Positions 31,439 to 40,206 of a stretch of 64,000 nt of DNA are shown here, piece after piece. Below the pieces are notes generated by a model, which was given only the letters and a program-made list of their open reading frames with translations, was not told where the DNA came from and did no database searches. This DNA is from Acinetobacter sp. ANC 3903 (GTDB lineage Bacteria > Pseudomonadota > Gammaproteobacteria > Pseudomonadales > Moraxellaceae): assembly GCF_002135315.1 (NCBI RefSeq), contig NZ_NEGA01000003.1, forward strand, positions 147,607 to 211,606, written 5' to 3'. Each line of letters opens with the position of its first letter. Position 1 is the first letter of the stretch. Made by a program: the position numbers and the translations under genes.

Positions 31439-32361
31439 TATTCGCCTTTTGAAGCTAAGCGTTCTGCAACTCTAAGCCATGCACTACGCGAACGAGGGTT
31501 GGCTTTGACCTCTTCTTCACTGGCACGAACTCGGGAAATTTTCTTTAAACGACGGGTATCTTCCCGTTCTTGTGGCATACCCCAACTGGTATCTTCCGCT
31601 AAAGTCGATTCTTTTTGAATAAATTGTTTAATTAAACGGTCTTCCAGTGAATGGAAACTGATCACCGCCAAACGTCCCTCTGATTTTAAAACTTCCACAG
31701 CCTGTGGCAAGAAAGCTTCAATATCATCTAATTCTTTATTAATGGCAATACGGATGGCCTGAAAAGTTCGGGTTGCAGCATGTTTATTTTTTTCCCATTT
31801 CGGATGGGCAACTTTTACAATTTCAGCCAGTTGAGCGGTCGTTTCAATATAACCTGCCGCTTTAATGGCTTTGGCAATACGGCGGCTATAACGCTCTTCA
31901 CCATACTTGAAAATCACATTGGCCAAAGCTTCTTCTTCAATATTGACTAACCATTCAGCCGCCGTGGGACCTTGCGAGTTATCCATACGCATATCTAGCG
32001 GCCCATCTTTCATAAAACTAAAACCACGTTCCGCCTGATCGAGTTGTGGCGAAGACACCCCTAAATCCGCCATCACCCCATCAACCTTGTCGATGCCCAA
32101 AGCTTCCAGTTCCTGTTTTAAATCGGCAAAGCTGGCATGGATAATTTTAAAACGTGAATCTTCCTGTGCTAATTCAGCCGCTGTTTCTAGCGCTTGCGGA
32201 TCTTTATCAAAGGCATAGACGCGGGCATTTTCATCTAATTTAGACAGCAATAAACGGGTATGACCACCTCGACCAAAAGTGCCATCAACATAAATTCCTG
32301 TATTGCGATCTGCCAATAAGGCATCAACAGTTTCGTGAAGTAATACAGAAATATGCGACAT
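31438..32361 (-). CDS. rsmH: 16S rRNA (cytosine1402-N4)-methyltransferase
   Basis: RsmH (MraW, 307 residues) methylates C1402 of 16S rRNA. HISVLLHETVDAL starts the protein, YVDGTFGRGGHTRLLL is the SAM-binding loop, and DLGVSSPQLDQAERGFSF and ISFHSLEDRLIKQF are family signatures. It is the first gene of the cluster; no mraZ lies upstream, where most dcw clusters begin. Confidence 0.96.
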   Translation of the reverse strand: MSHISVLLHETVDALLADRNTGIYVDGTFGRGGHTRLLLSKLDENARVYAFDKDPQALETAAELAQEDSRFKIIHASFADLKQELEALGIDKVDGVMADLGVSSPQLDQAERGFSFMKDGPLDMRMDNSQGPTAAEWLVNIEEEALANVIFKYGEERYSRRIAKAIKAAGYIETTAQLAEIVKVAHPKWEKNKHAATRTFQAIRIAINKELDDIEAFLPQAVEVLKSEGRLAVISFHSLEDRLIKQFIQKESTLAEDTSWGMPQEREDTRRLKKISRVRASEEEVKANPRSRSAWLRVAERLASKGE

Positions 32362-32784
32362 AAGGGTTCAATCAATACTATGAAAAATGTAACTGCACAT
32401 TATTACCTTGTTTTAACAAAGCTCCAAACGACTTTTTGTAGGGAAATATTACTTTTCATAGAGAAAACCGTTTTTGGTGATATTGCAGCAAGTTTTGCGC
32501 GATCTTTGCTGGGAAGGTATATTATTTTAAAAACTCCATTGTTCTATTTATTGTTTGTTAAAATTTGTCGCTCTAGTCATCAATTGATCAGCAGCTAAAT
32601 AGAAATTTTTCTACTGTTCATTTCTTTGATCTAGCTTAGCGATTTGTTCTTTATTTAGGTCAAAATTACCGTTACTGCTCAGGGGGCAGTTGCCTTGCTG
32701 GCCTTGATTTATCTATCGATCATGAACCCAAATCACAATAAAAAAGCCAATCACAATGGATTGGCTTTTTTAGATCAAGCAGAA
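32362..32784. other. spacer with dcw promoter region and sbp terminator
   Basis: In this 423-base AT-rich gap the right part holds the sbp terminator (32740-32770). The rest must carry the promoter of rsmH. I see no ORF with a ribosome site, no mraZ remnant and no MraZ-type TGGGN repeats on either strand by eye. Confidence 0.5.
32740..32770 (-). terminator. terminator after first sulfate-binding protein gene
   Basis: AAAAAAGCCAATC and GATTGGCTTTTTT form a stem with an A/T-run on both sides, just past the stop at 32785. Confidence 0.85.
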
Positions 32785-33804
32785 TTAACGCTTGTTATTG
32801 TAAATCTGGTCGAAAATTGCACCATTCACAAAATGGGTCTGTTGCGCTTTAGCCCAGCCACCAAATACTTCATCGATAGTGAAGGTTTTTAGTTTAGGGA
32901 ATTGAGCAGAGTATTTAGCCAGCACGTCCGGATTACGTGGACGGTAGTAGTATTTTGCCGCCATTTCCTGACCCAATGGTGAATACAAGTAGTTGATATA
33001 ACCTTTGGCTAACCACTTGTTACCATCTTTCTCCACGTTTTTATCCACGATTGCAACTGATGGTTCAGTTAAGATCGACATGGAGGGATAAACAATTTCA
33101 AATTTGTTTTTGCCCAGGCTTTTTTGAGTCACTAAAGCTTCATTTTCCCAAGTCAATAACACATCGCCAATACCGCGTTCTGCAAAGGTGGTCATTGAAG
33201 CACGCGCAGCCGAGTCCATCACTTTGACATTGTGGTACATCTTGCCTACGAACTCTTTAGCTTTGGCGTCGTTACCACCCGGTTGTTTCAGCGCATAACC
33301 CCACGCAGATAAGTATACCCAACGTGGTAAACCACCTGTTTTAGGATTCGGGGTAATAATTTGCACACCCGGTTTGGTTAAATCAGACCAGTCTTTAATA
33401 TGTTTGGGATTGCCTTTACGTACCATAAATACGATGGTTGAGGTATAAGGTGCAGAGTTATGCGGGAATTCTTTTTGCCAGCCCGGCTGGATTTGACCCG
33501 ACTTGACGATTTCTTCAATATCGTTTGCCAAGGCCAAAGTTACGACATCAGCTTTTAAGCCATCAACCACAGAACGTGCCTGCTTGCCTGAGCCACCATG
33601 AGATTGCTTGAAATTCACACTACGCCCAGTGCGCTCTTTCCAGTAAGCACCAAAAGACTTGTTAAATTCATCATAAAATTCACGTGTTGCATCATAAGAG
33701 ACATTTAGGAATTCACGGTCTGCCGCCTGAGCAGAAGTTGCAGTAAAAGCAATGCCCGTAGCAAGCAATGCTGCGCTGAGTAACGCTCTAAATTGAGTTT
33801 TCAT
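32785..33804 (-). CDS. sbp: periplasmic sulfate/thiosulfate-binding protein (copy 1)
   Basis: The 339-residue protein has a Sec signal peptide (cleavage near AQAAD) and the mature sequence of the CysP/Sbp family: [22 protein letters not shown] (sulfate pocket), PGGNDAKAKEF and ENEAL. It should bind sulfate for an ABC permease; no cysTWA genes are in the window. The ATG at 33804 gives a clean signal peptide and is preferred over one five codons upstream; neither has a good ribosome site. It is a tandem paralogue of the next gene, with a terminator between them, so each is likely transcribed separately. Confidence 0.93.
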   Translation of the reverse strand: MKTQFRALLSAALLATGIAFTATSAQAADREFLNVSYDATREFYDEFNKSFGAYWKERTGRSVNFKQSHGGSGKQARSVVDGLKADVVTLALANDIEEIVKSGQIQPGWQKEFPHNSAPYTSTIVFMVRKGNPKHIKDWSDLTKPGVQIITPNPKTGGLPRWVYLSAWGYALKQPGGNDAKAKEFVGKMYHNVKVMDSAARASMTTFAERGIGDVLLTWENEALVTQKSLGKNKFEIVYPSMSILTEPSVAIVDKNVEKDGNKWLAKGYINYLYSPLGQEMAAKYYYRPRNPDVLAKYSAQFPKLKTFTIDEVFGGWAKAQQTHFVNGAIFDQIYNNKR

Positions 33805-33991
33805 TGCAATACAGATCAATTAGCTTCATTAATGCTAACTATATGAAATAAAGTCATAATTCGCAATTCATCAAATTTAGACATAACAGATTAAGATAAA
33901 AGGTTTTTCTACTTAATTCACTGTTTTAGATACAAAAATAGTGACAACATTATACTTATTTCATATATATAGATTTTTATGGATTAGATAT

Positions 33992-34024
33992 AAAAAAAAT
34001 GGATAATCTAGTTATCCATTTTCT
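33992..34024 (-). terminator. terminator after second sulfate-binding protein gene
   Basis: ATGGATAA/TTATCCAT stem with a 5-base loop, followed by eight T on the minus strand. Confidence 0.8.
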
Positions 34025-34053
34025 CATTTTAATGTTTGATAATTTTTAGAATA

Positions 34054-35055
34054 TTAATTCTTTTCGCTATAGATCTGGTCGAAGATGGCACCATTCACAA
34101 AATGAGTTTTCTGTGCCTTGGCCCAGCCACCAAACACATCTCCAATGGTAAACAGTTTGATTTTTGGAAATTGTGCTGCATATTTCGCAGCCGCCTGTGA
34201 ATGACGAGGACGGAAGAAATGTTGTGCTGCCAGCTCTTGGCCTTTTGGTGAATACAGATAATTTAAATAACCTTTAGCCAAGTTGCGGTTACCATCCTTA
34301 TCAACATTTTTATCGACAATTGCCACCGATGGCTCAGCCAAAATTGAAATGGAAGGATAGACAATCTGATATTTGTCTTTGCCTAGGCCTTGAGTCGCCA
34401 ATAAGGCTTCATTTTCCCAAGACAACAGCACATCGCCAATACCACGCTCGGCAAAAGTGGTTAAAGAACCGCGTGCACCCGAATCCAGTACTTTTACATT
34501 GCCATAAAGCTTTTTAACCAGCTCGCGGGCTTTACTATCGTTACCACCCGGCTGTTTCAATGCATAGCCCCATGCCGACAGGTAAATCCAACGTGGTGCA
34601 CCGCCGGTTTTTGGATTTGGCGTAATAATTTCCACACCCGGTTTGGTTAAATCGTTCCAGTCTTTAATATTTTTAGGATTACCCTTTCGTACCAAAAAAA
34701 CCACGGTCGAGGTGTAAGGTGCAGAATTGTTCGGAAACTGCTTTTGCCAGTTTTTATGAATCAGGCCCGCTTTCACAATTTCATCAATATCGTTGGCTAG
34801 AGCCAAGGTCACGACATCAGCCTGCAAACCATCAATCACGGAACGTGCCTGCTTACCGGAGCCGCCATGGGATTGCTTAAAATTGATTTCTTGTCCGGTA
34901 CGTTGTTTCCAATACGTCCCAAAGACCTGATTATATTCCTGATAAAATTCACGGGTCGGATCGTAAGAGACATTCAGGAAATCTTTCGCGGCGAAACTCT
35001 GTGCGCTTATGCCCCCCAGCAAGGCCAAAAAAGTAGAGACGATTATTTTTTTCAT
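34054..35055 (-). CDS. periplasmic sulfate/thiosulfate-binding protein (copy 2)
   Basis: This 333-residue paralogue of the gene at 32785 has its own signal peptide (cleavage near SFAAK) and the same motifs: [28 protein letters not shown] and PRW(I)[16 protein letters not shown]. By eye the mature proteins align without gaps at roughly three residues in four. The ATG at 35055 has AAGAAGAG upstream. Substitutions cluster outside the sulfate pocket, so both copies look functional. Different expression or a different oxyanion preference is possible, but not shown. Confidence 0.92.
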   Translation of the reverse strand: MKKIIVSTFLALLGGISAQSFAAKDFLNVSYDPTREFYQEYNQVFGTYWKQRTGQEINFKQSHGGSGKQARSVIDGLQADVVTLALANDIDEIVKAGLIHKNWQKQFPNNSAPYTSTVVFLVRKGNPKNIKDWNDLTKPGVEIITPNPKTGGAPRWIYLSAWGYALKQPGGNDSKARELVKKLYGNVKVLDSGARGSLTTFAERGIGDVLLSWENEALLATQGLGKDKYQIVYPSISILAEPSVAIVDKNVDKDGNRNLAKGYLNYLYSPKGQELAAQHFFRPRHSQAAAKYAAQFPKIKLFTIGDVFGGWAKAQKTHFVNGAIFDQIYSEKN

Positions 35056-35418
35056 GTGTAACACTCTTCTTTAAGAATAAGGACACTATATGAATCAAGA
35101 ATATTTTTAACAATCATAAACTTATAATATTTTATTGATTAAAAATCGATTTTAAAGATATCTATAAAAATACTTTAAAATGCACTTTTAGCACTAAAAC
35201 CATCCCTAAAAAATCTCAAACTTGTTGTTTTTCATCATTCTTCATGTTGTCTCCATATTTTTTTGATACAAAGAGCCCAAGCTTTATAGGTATTTTATCA
35301 TTTTGTAAAAAAGTGTGACCTAGTTCTACTTTTGTATTTTTTTGTGTGGTTAAATGGTGTCACACCACAGGATTAAAACAATATATAAAATTCCAGCACC
35401 AGAAGGGGAGATGTGGAA
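35056..35418. other. spacer between divergent sbp copy 2 and small secreted protein gene
   Basis: AT-rich divergent promoter region with no ORF of note. A 13-base dyad, TGGTGT-C-ACACCA, at 35355-35367 lies about 50 bases before the small ORF and may be an operator. Confidence 0.45.
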
Positions 35419-35721
35419 ATGCGATATACAGCAATTATACAGGCGTTAAGTTTAAGTTTAAGTTTAGGGTTTATGGCTCAGCTGGGACATGCAGCTACAA
35501 TTAAAGGTACCGAAGCCAAAGTGACTTTAAGCCCTGAAAAATCTTCATTGATTGAAAAAGCCTTGCAACAGCAAAAGCATGGGAGCAATACTTTACGTGC
35601 CGATAACGATTTAAAAATTCTGACCGAAATTAAAGTTGCACCGACTCAAAGCTTCTTTGCTGCCCAAAACCAGAAATTCAGCCGTTTTGTACAAGCGCTT
35701 TTCCCGCAAAACAACTCTTAA
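35419..35721 (+). CDS. small secreted protein of unknown function
   Basis: The 100-residue product has a signal peptide (MRYTAIIQALSLSLSLGF..., cleavage near LGHAA) and a polar mature part of about 75 residues with no cysteine. I do not recognise a family. The ATG at 35419 was chosen because AAGGGGAG lies 8 bases upstream; an in-frame GTG two codons earlier is too close to it. The signal-peptide codons contain a short TTAAGT-type direct repeat that spells Leu-Ser pairs. It is transcribed towards gltX but with 129 bases between them and a separate TATAAT. Confidence 0.6.
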   Translation: MRYTAIIQALSLSLSLGFMAQLGHAATIKGTEAKVTLSPEKSSLIEKALQQQKHGSNTLRADNDLKILTEIKVAPTQSFFAAQNQKFSRFVQALFPQNNS

Positions 35722-35813
35722 TTCAGCAGCGAACTTCTTGCCCCTTTAGTGGTTCCCATCTAGCCTGATCATTTCAATGTTGAATTTAACATTAAGTGAT
35801 TGGGCTTTTTCGT

Positions 35814-35819
35814 TATAAT
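35814..35819 (+). promoter_or_regulatory. likely -10 box of gltX
   Basis: A perfect TATAAT stands 31 bases before the gltX ATG. The -35 region is weak, so this is a moderate call. Confidence 0.5.
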
Positions 35820-35850
35820 AGCTTCCATTCACATTCTGAAAATATTGGTT

Positions 35851-37359
35851 ATGACTGTTCGTACTCGTATTGCACCTTCTCCTACTGGCTTTCCACACGT
35901 AGGCACTGCTTATATTGCCTTGTTTAACTTATGTTTTGCTAAACAGCATGGCGGTGAATTTATTCTTCGTATTGAAGATACCGATCAACTGCGCTCAACT
36001 CCTGAATCTGAAAAAATGATTTTAGATTCATTGCGCTGGTTAGGCTTAAATTGGTCAGAAGGTCCGGATGTGGGCGGTCCACATGCACCCTACCGTCAAT
36101 CTGAACGTATGGGCATTTATAAGCAATATGCATTAGAACTGGTAGAAAAAGGGCATGCTTTTTACTGCTTCGCAACACCAGAAGAACTGGATCAAATGCG
36201 TGCTGAACAACAGGCACGTGGTGAAACACCGCGTTATGACGGACGAGGCTTACTGCTTTCTCAAGAAGAAGTTGAACGCCGTTTAGCTGCAGGCGAAGCA
36301 CATGTGATTCGCATGAAAGTACCTGAAGAAGGGATTTGTAAAGTCAATGATTTACTGCGTGGGGTAGTTGAAATTCCTTGGGCCCAAGTCGACATGCAAG
36401 TCCTGCTTAAAACCGATGGTTTACCGACTTACCATCTTGCCAATGTCGTCGATGACCATCTGATGCAAATCACTCACGTTTTCCGTGGTGAGGAATGGTT
36501 ACCATCTGCACCAAAACATCAGTTGCTCTACCAATACTTTGGCTGGGAAATGCCGGTACTGGGTCATATGCCATTGCTTCGTAATCCGGACAAATCAAAA
36601 CTATCTAAACGTAAAAACCCAACTTCCATCAATTACTACAGGGACATCGGCGTATTACCGGAAGCCTTGTTGAACTATTTAGGCCGTATGGGCTGGTCAA
36701 TGCCAGATGAACGTGAAAAATTCACTTTGGCAGAGATGATTGAGCACTTCGACATTAAACGTGTATCACTGGGTGGCCCAATCTTTGATGTGGAAAAACT
36801 CAACTGGCTGAATGGCCAATGGATTAAAGCACTCTCTCCTGCCGAGCTGTTAAATACTTTATTGGCATGGAAATCTGACCGCAATACCCTGGAAGACATT
36901 GCCGCTGCCATTCAGCCGCGTATCAACCTGCTTTCTGAAGCAGTGAATTGGGCCGGTTTCTATTTCAACCAGTTCCCAAGCATTAGCAAGGAACAGTTTG
37001 AAAGCAAGAAATTGACCGAAGAACAGGTTCGTCAAAGCTTGCAGTTCGCCATTTGGCGTCTGGAAAGTTTGTTCACCTGGAATAATGATACAGTCAGCCA
37101 AACCTTAATGGACTTGGCCAACCAGATGGAAGTTAAACTTCGTGATTTCATGCCGACTTTCTTTATTGCCATTGCCGGTTCAACCTCGTCGACTCCAGTC
37201 ATGCAGTCTATGGTCACGATTGGTCCTGACTTAACTTTCGCACGTTTACGTCATGCACTTGAAATTGTCGGCGGTCCGAGTAAAAAAGAAGCAAAAGTAT
37301 GGGAAAAACTCAATGAAAGCTTAAAATTGCCGAAAAATGATGCAGTTGATGAAGCATAA
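35851..37359 (+). CDS. gltX: glutamyl-tRNA synthetase
   Basis: GltX (502 residues) charges tRNA-Glu. It is a class I synthetase with [13 protein letters not shown] at residues 8-20 (HIGH motif as HVGT), EDTDQLRS, and the KMSKS motif as KLSKR. The helical anticodon-binding domain fills the last 150 residues. The ATG at 35851 matches the family N-terminus; the reading frame extends 17 codons upstream without a ribosome site. A tRNA-Glu gene, its substrate, lies 166 bases downstream after tRNA-Ala. Confidence 0.97.
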   Translation: MTVRTRIAPSPTGFPHVGTAYIALFNLCFAKQHGGEFILRIEDTDQLRSTPESEKMILDSLRWLGLNWSEGPDVGGPHAPYRQSERMGIYKQYALELVEKGHAFYCFATPEELDQMRAEQQARGETPRYDGRGLLLSQEEVERRLAAGEAHVIRMKVPEEGICKVNDLLRGVVEIPWAQVDMQVLLKTDGLPTYHLANVVDDHLMQITHVFRGEEWLPSAPKHQLLYQYFGWEMPVLGHMPLLRNPDKSKLSKRKNPTSINYYRDIGVLPEALLNYLGRMGWSMPDEREKFTLAEMIEHFDIKRVSLGGPIFDVEKLNWLNGQWIKALSPAELLNTLLAWKSDRNTLEDIAAAIQPRINLLSEAVNWAGFYFNQFPSISKEQFESKKLTEEQVRQSLQFAIWRLESLFTWNNDTVSQTLMDLANQMEVKLRDFMPTFFIAIAGSTSSTPVMQSMVTIGPDLTFARLRHALEIVGGPSKKEAKVWEKLNESLKLPKNDAVDEA

Positions 37360-37376
37360 TTGATTTTATAGTTGAC

Positions 37377-37411
37377 GTGTAAGCGCAATAGCCCTAATAT
37401 TGCGCTCACAC
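37377..37411 (+). other. long hairpin between gltX and tRNA-Ala
   Basis: GTGT-AGCGCAATA pairs with TATTGCGCT-ACAC across a 7-base loop (about 13 pairs, one mismatch). No T-run follows, so it looks more like an RNA-processing or stabilising structure than a terminator. Confidence 0.5.
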
Positions 37412-37416
37412 AAACT

Positions 37417-37492
37417 GGGGTCATAGCTCAGTTGGTAGAGCGCTACAATGGCATTGTAGAGGTCAGGAGTTCGATCCTCCTTGACTCCACCA
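37417..37492 (+). tRNA. tRNA-Ala (anticodon GGC)
   Basis: A 76-base cloverleaf with a GGGGTCA/TGACTCC acceptor stem (one G-U pair), D-arm AGCTCAGTTGGTAGAGC, anticodon stem CTACA/TGTAG with loop ATGGCAT, T-loop TTCGATC and an encoded CCA end. The anticodon GGC reads alanine GCC/GCU. Confidence 0.95.
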
Positions 37493-37524
37493 AAGTTTGC
37501 TGTTTTACCTGTGTTGCCTCAATT

Positions 37525-37600
37525 GTCCCTATCGTCTAGAGGCCTAGGACATCGCCCTTTCACGGCGGTAACCGGGGTTCGAATCCCCGTAGGGACGCCA
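37525..37600 (+). tRNA. tRNA-Glu (anticodon TTC)
   Basis: A 76-base cloverleaf with a GTCCCTA/TAGGGAC acceptor stem, anticodon loop CTTTCAC (anticodon TTC), T-arm GGGGTTCGAATCCCC, and an encoded terminal CCA. It lies 32 bases after tRNA-Ala and may share a transcript with it. Confidence 0.96.
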
Positions 37601-37637
37601 TATTCAAGATCACTATAATATATTTATGGTGATCTGA

Positions 37638-37670
37638 TAAAAAACCCAAGCATTGTGACTTGGGTTTTTT
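37638..37670 (+). terminator. terminator after the tRNA pair
   Basis: AAAAAACCCAAG and CTTGGGTTTTTT form a stem with a T-run, 38 bases past tRNA-Glu. Confidence 0.85.
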
Positions 37671-37767
37671 ATTGCCTCAATTTTGTCTAAACTTTTATTT
37701 GCGCTGTTTTTTGCTTTCTGTGTCATTCCGATTAAAATAAGCAATAGATTAAAATTATGGAGTTGTA

Positions 37768-38109
37768 ATGCAATACCGTTGCCCCAAATGCCAAAGCCCT
37801 AAAATAATGCCTGTCGCTCAAGCCGGTAGCCCTGCAGTACGACCTGTAGTTCCTAAAAGCCTTGTCTTTCTTATTCCTGCTGTATTCATTTTATTACTGC
37901 TGGTTTTAATTAGCATTGCGATGTCGATTTTTGGCAATGGCGCAGGCTCTACCCTACAAACTGCAACTGTGGTGGTATTTATTATCTGCGTCATCGCCGG
38001 GTTCTTGTTTTACCGCGACCTGCCTGATTTTAAAATTTCCATGCAAGGCTTTATGCAGTCACAAAAAAAATGGAAATGTCGTGAATGTAATCACGAATGG
38101 GAAATCTAA
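37768..38109 (+). CDS. small membrane protein with split zinc ribbon
   Basis: The 113-residue protein has CPKC (Cys5, Cys8) at the N-terminus and CREC (Cys104, Cys107) at the C-terminus. Two membrane segments lie between them, at about residues 31-52 and 65-85. Both cysteine pairs face the same side of the membrane in a two-span topology, so they could form one zinc ribbon across the hairpin. I do not recognise a named family. The ATG has GGAG five bases upstream. It converges on czcD with only 24 bases between stops. Confidence 0.65.
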   Translation: MQYRCPKCQSPKIMPVAQAGSPAVRPVVPKSLVFLIPAVFILLLLVLISIAMSIFGNGAGSTLQTATVVVFIICVIAGFLFYRDLPDFKISMQGFMQSQKKWKCRECNHEWEI

Positions 38110-38133
38110 AATAAATTTGATTTCACATCAGCT

Positions 38134-39096
38134 TCAATGTTGGTGCTGATGTGAATCTTCCTGATGATCTGAATGTTGCGCTGGATCACTCGCATTATGG
38201 CAATGTGAATGCGTCATACATTCGGTATCTTCAATCTGTAAAGTCATTTCTGTAATGCCATGTTGATGACTTAACATCTCCAGAGCTTGCTGATATAAGG
38301 CATGATGATCTGCCTGTGGTGCATAAAGATGTACCGTCAGATGGAGATTTTTGGAAGTAATGGCCCAAACCTTCAGTTGATGAATACTTTCTACATCCTG
38401 TAGGCTCAAAAGATCATTACGCAACTGTTCAATATCAATTTCCTCTGGCACCCCTTCCAGCAGAATATTGATACTTTGTTTAAGTAAAATCCAGGTTCTC
38501 GGCAACACCCAAAAACCAATCAGCACCGCAATGAGGGTGTCCACCCACATCCAGCCAGTGAAATAGATCACGGCCGCGCCAATAATCACCCCGATCGACC
38601 CCACCGCATCGCTTAAAACTTCCAGATAAGCACCTTTAACATTCAGGCTTTCTGCCGAGCTGGAAAACAGGATTTTCATGGCAATCAGGTTAATCACCAG
38701 ACCAATCACAGCCACGCCCAGCATGCCCAGACTCTGAATTTCAGGGGGATGGCTAAAACGCTGATAAGCCTCGAACAGAATATACATCGCTACGACAAAC
38801 AGCATCGAGGCATTAAACAGTGCCGCCAGAATTTCAAAACGCTGGTAACCAAAAGTTCTTTTATCATCGGCTGGCATTTTGCCAATTTTGATCGCCACCA
38901 AGGCAATGGCCAAGGCTGCCGCATCAGTAAACATGTGTGCCGCATCGGAAAGCAGCGCCAGACTTTGGGTGATAAAACCGGCAATGACTTCAATAATTAA
39001 AAAGGTACTGGTGAGTGCCAGGGCAAAGGTCAGCTTTTTGGCATTACCCTCTGTGACGATTGCATGGCTGTGATCATGCCCATGATGTTCACCCAT
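38134..39096 (-). CDS. czcD: cation diffusion facilitator (zinc/cobalt/cadmium exporter)
   Basis: This 320-residue CDF transporter exports divalent metal in exchange for protons. It has six membrane segments with the metal-site motif LLSDAAHMFTDA in the second and a matching EVLSDAVGS in the fifth, then a cytoplasmic C-terminal domain. His-rich ends (HHGHDHSH near the start and a tail with about eight His) are typical of CzcD. The ATG has GGGAG six bases upstream. The pump genes czcICBA lie 4 kb away on the same strand. A TGTAAT-N3-ATTACA dyad lies 66 bases upstream. Confidence 0.92.
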   Translation of the reverse strand: MGEHHGHDHSHAIVTEGNAKKLTFALALTSTFLIIEVIAGFITQSLALLSDAAHMFTDAAALAIALVAIKIGKMPADDKRTFGYQRFEILAALFNASMLFVVAMYILFEAYQRFSHPPEIQSLGMLGVAVIGLVINLIAMKILFSSSAESLNVKGAYLEVLSDAVGSIGVIIGAAVIYFTGWMWVDTLIAVLIGFWVLPRTWILLKQSINILLEGVPEEIDIEQLRNDLLSLQDVESIHQLKVWAITSKNLHLTVHLYAPQADHHALYQQALEMLSHQHGITEMTLQIEDTECMTHSHCHNASDPAQHSDHQEDSHQHQH

Positions 39097-39552
39097 GAAT
39101 GGCTCCCATTTAATGAATGATAACTTTATTAGTCTTTAAAACAGCATAACAAGCCTACTCAATGTAATACCATTACACCAAGTAAAATTCACGCAAAGTA
39201 AAATTACAAATAATATTTTAAATTTCAAAGCTTAAGAACACGATATCAAGCCTAAATTTAAATTTGGGATCCCACACTCCATAATCAAAGAAAGAATCCA
39301 CTTGTGACAAAAAATTTTAAATTTACGTAAAGCAATCATAAATTAACAATTCGATTACACTTATCTTTAATAAATGTTAAAAAATTCATCTACAAACATA
39401 GTTTTATAAATATATGTATTTATTTTTAAATAAAATTTATATTTATGTTAATAATTCGGTTTTTGATAAATATTTCGTGCTTTTCTTCACAAAAGCAGCT
39501 AGATTTTAAAAAGGTTGGATATCTAATCTAACATATGAAAATGAGGTGAATT
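39097..39552. other. AT-rich divergent spacer between czcD and the Sel1 gene
   Basis: This 456-base gap has no credible ORF. It contains the dyad at 39163-39177 and another near-palindrome, CCTAAATTTAAATTTGGG, at about 39251-39268. Otherwise I see nothing definite. Confidence 0.5.
39163..39177. promoter_or_regulatory. TGTAAT-N3-ATTACA dyad upstream of czcD
   Basis: Perfect 6-base arms around ACC stand 66 bases upstream of czcD, a plausible place for a metal-sensing regulator. The regulator family cannot be told from the site. Confidence 0.4.
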
Positions 39553-39972
39553 ATGATCATTCAGAATATAAAAAAGATCGTAAATTCTTGGTTGTATACT
39601 CTAAATTCCAATGGATATGGGATGCAGAATCTAGCACTTGAAGCTAACCGGGAGTATTCTCAAGGAGAATATTTCGAACAACTTGCTCGTCAGCATCATA
39701 AGGAAATTTTGCAACGTTCTAATTCCACTGGCACTGAGAGTGATCTTTCCGTACATAATAATCGTAATGCTATGTGGAATTTTTTAAGTGCAGCCTTACG
39801 TGGACATCGTGATGCCCAGTATAAATTAGGTATCAGCTATTTGAATGGATCATTAGGTCTTGATAAAAACTACACACTGGCAGAGGTATGGTTAAAAAAA
39901 GCTGCAAATCAGCGTCATCCAGAAGCTCGAAATACGCTGCTAAAAGCTTATAACCAAATTGCGTTTTCTTAA
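39553..39972 (+). CDS. Sel1-repeat protein
   Basis: The 139-residue protein has at least one clear Sel1-type repeat at about residues 88-125 (AQYKLGISYLNG... LAEVWLKKAANQRHPEA), with a weaker one before it (NAMWNFLSAALRGHRDA). No signal peptide is obvious. Sel1 repeats are protein-binding alpha-solenoids; two repeats are few, and the partner is unknown. The ATG has GAGGTG upstream. It is transcribed alone and ends at a strong terminator. Its place between czcD and czcA may be chance. Confidence 0.7.
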   Translation: MIIQNIKKIVNSWLYTLNSNGYGMQNLALEANREYSQGEYFEQLARQHHKEILQRSNSTGTESDLSVHNNRNAMWNFLSAALRGHRDAQYKLGISYLNGSLGLDKNYTLAEVWLKKAANQRHPEARNTLLKAYNQIAFS

Positions 39973-39980
39973 ATCAACAA

Positions 39981-40012
39981 TAAAAAAACCAGCCTTCGGG
40001 CTGGTTTTTTTA
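39981..40012 (+). terminator. terminator of the Sel1 gene
   Basis: AAACCAGCC-TTCG-GGCTGGTTT stem with T-run; the same CCAGCC/GGCTGG stem recurs after ettA at 46577. Confidence 0.9.
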
Positions 40013-40206
40013 AACCTAAATTCAATTAGATTTAAAAATATTCTTTGCACTTTGTAGCAAGATCACTGTTCCCGACCAGTTGCAGAATTTTCCTAAGGTA
40101 GGCCAAACTCAAGATTCTTAGTGCTATTAAACTTTAATAAAAAATTTAATATAAATAATTAGTTACATGAGTTAATGCTTTCAAAATAGCTTCCTATTGA
40201 GCTAAC

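Noticed and set aside
32695..32892. Plus-strand ORF of 65 codons
   Set aside because: It runs through the sbp terminator and antisense to the sbp 3' end.
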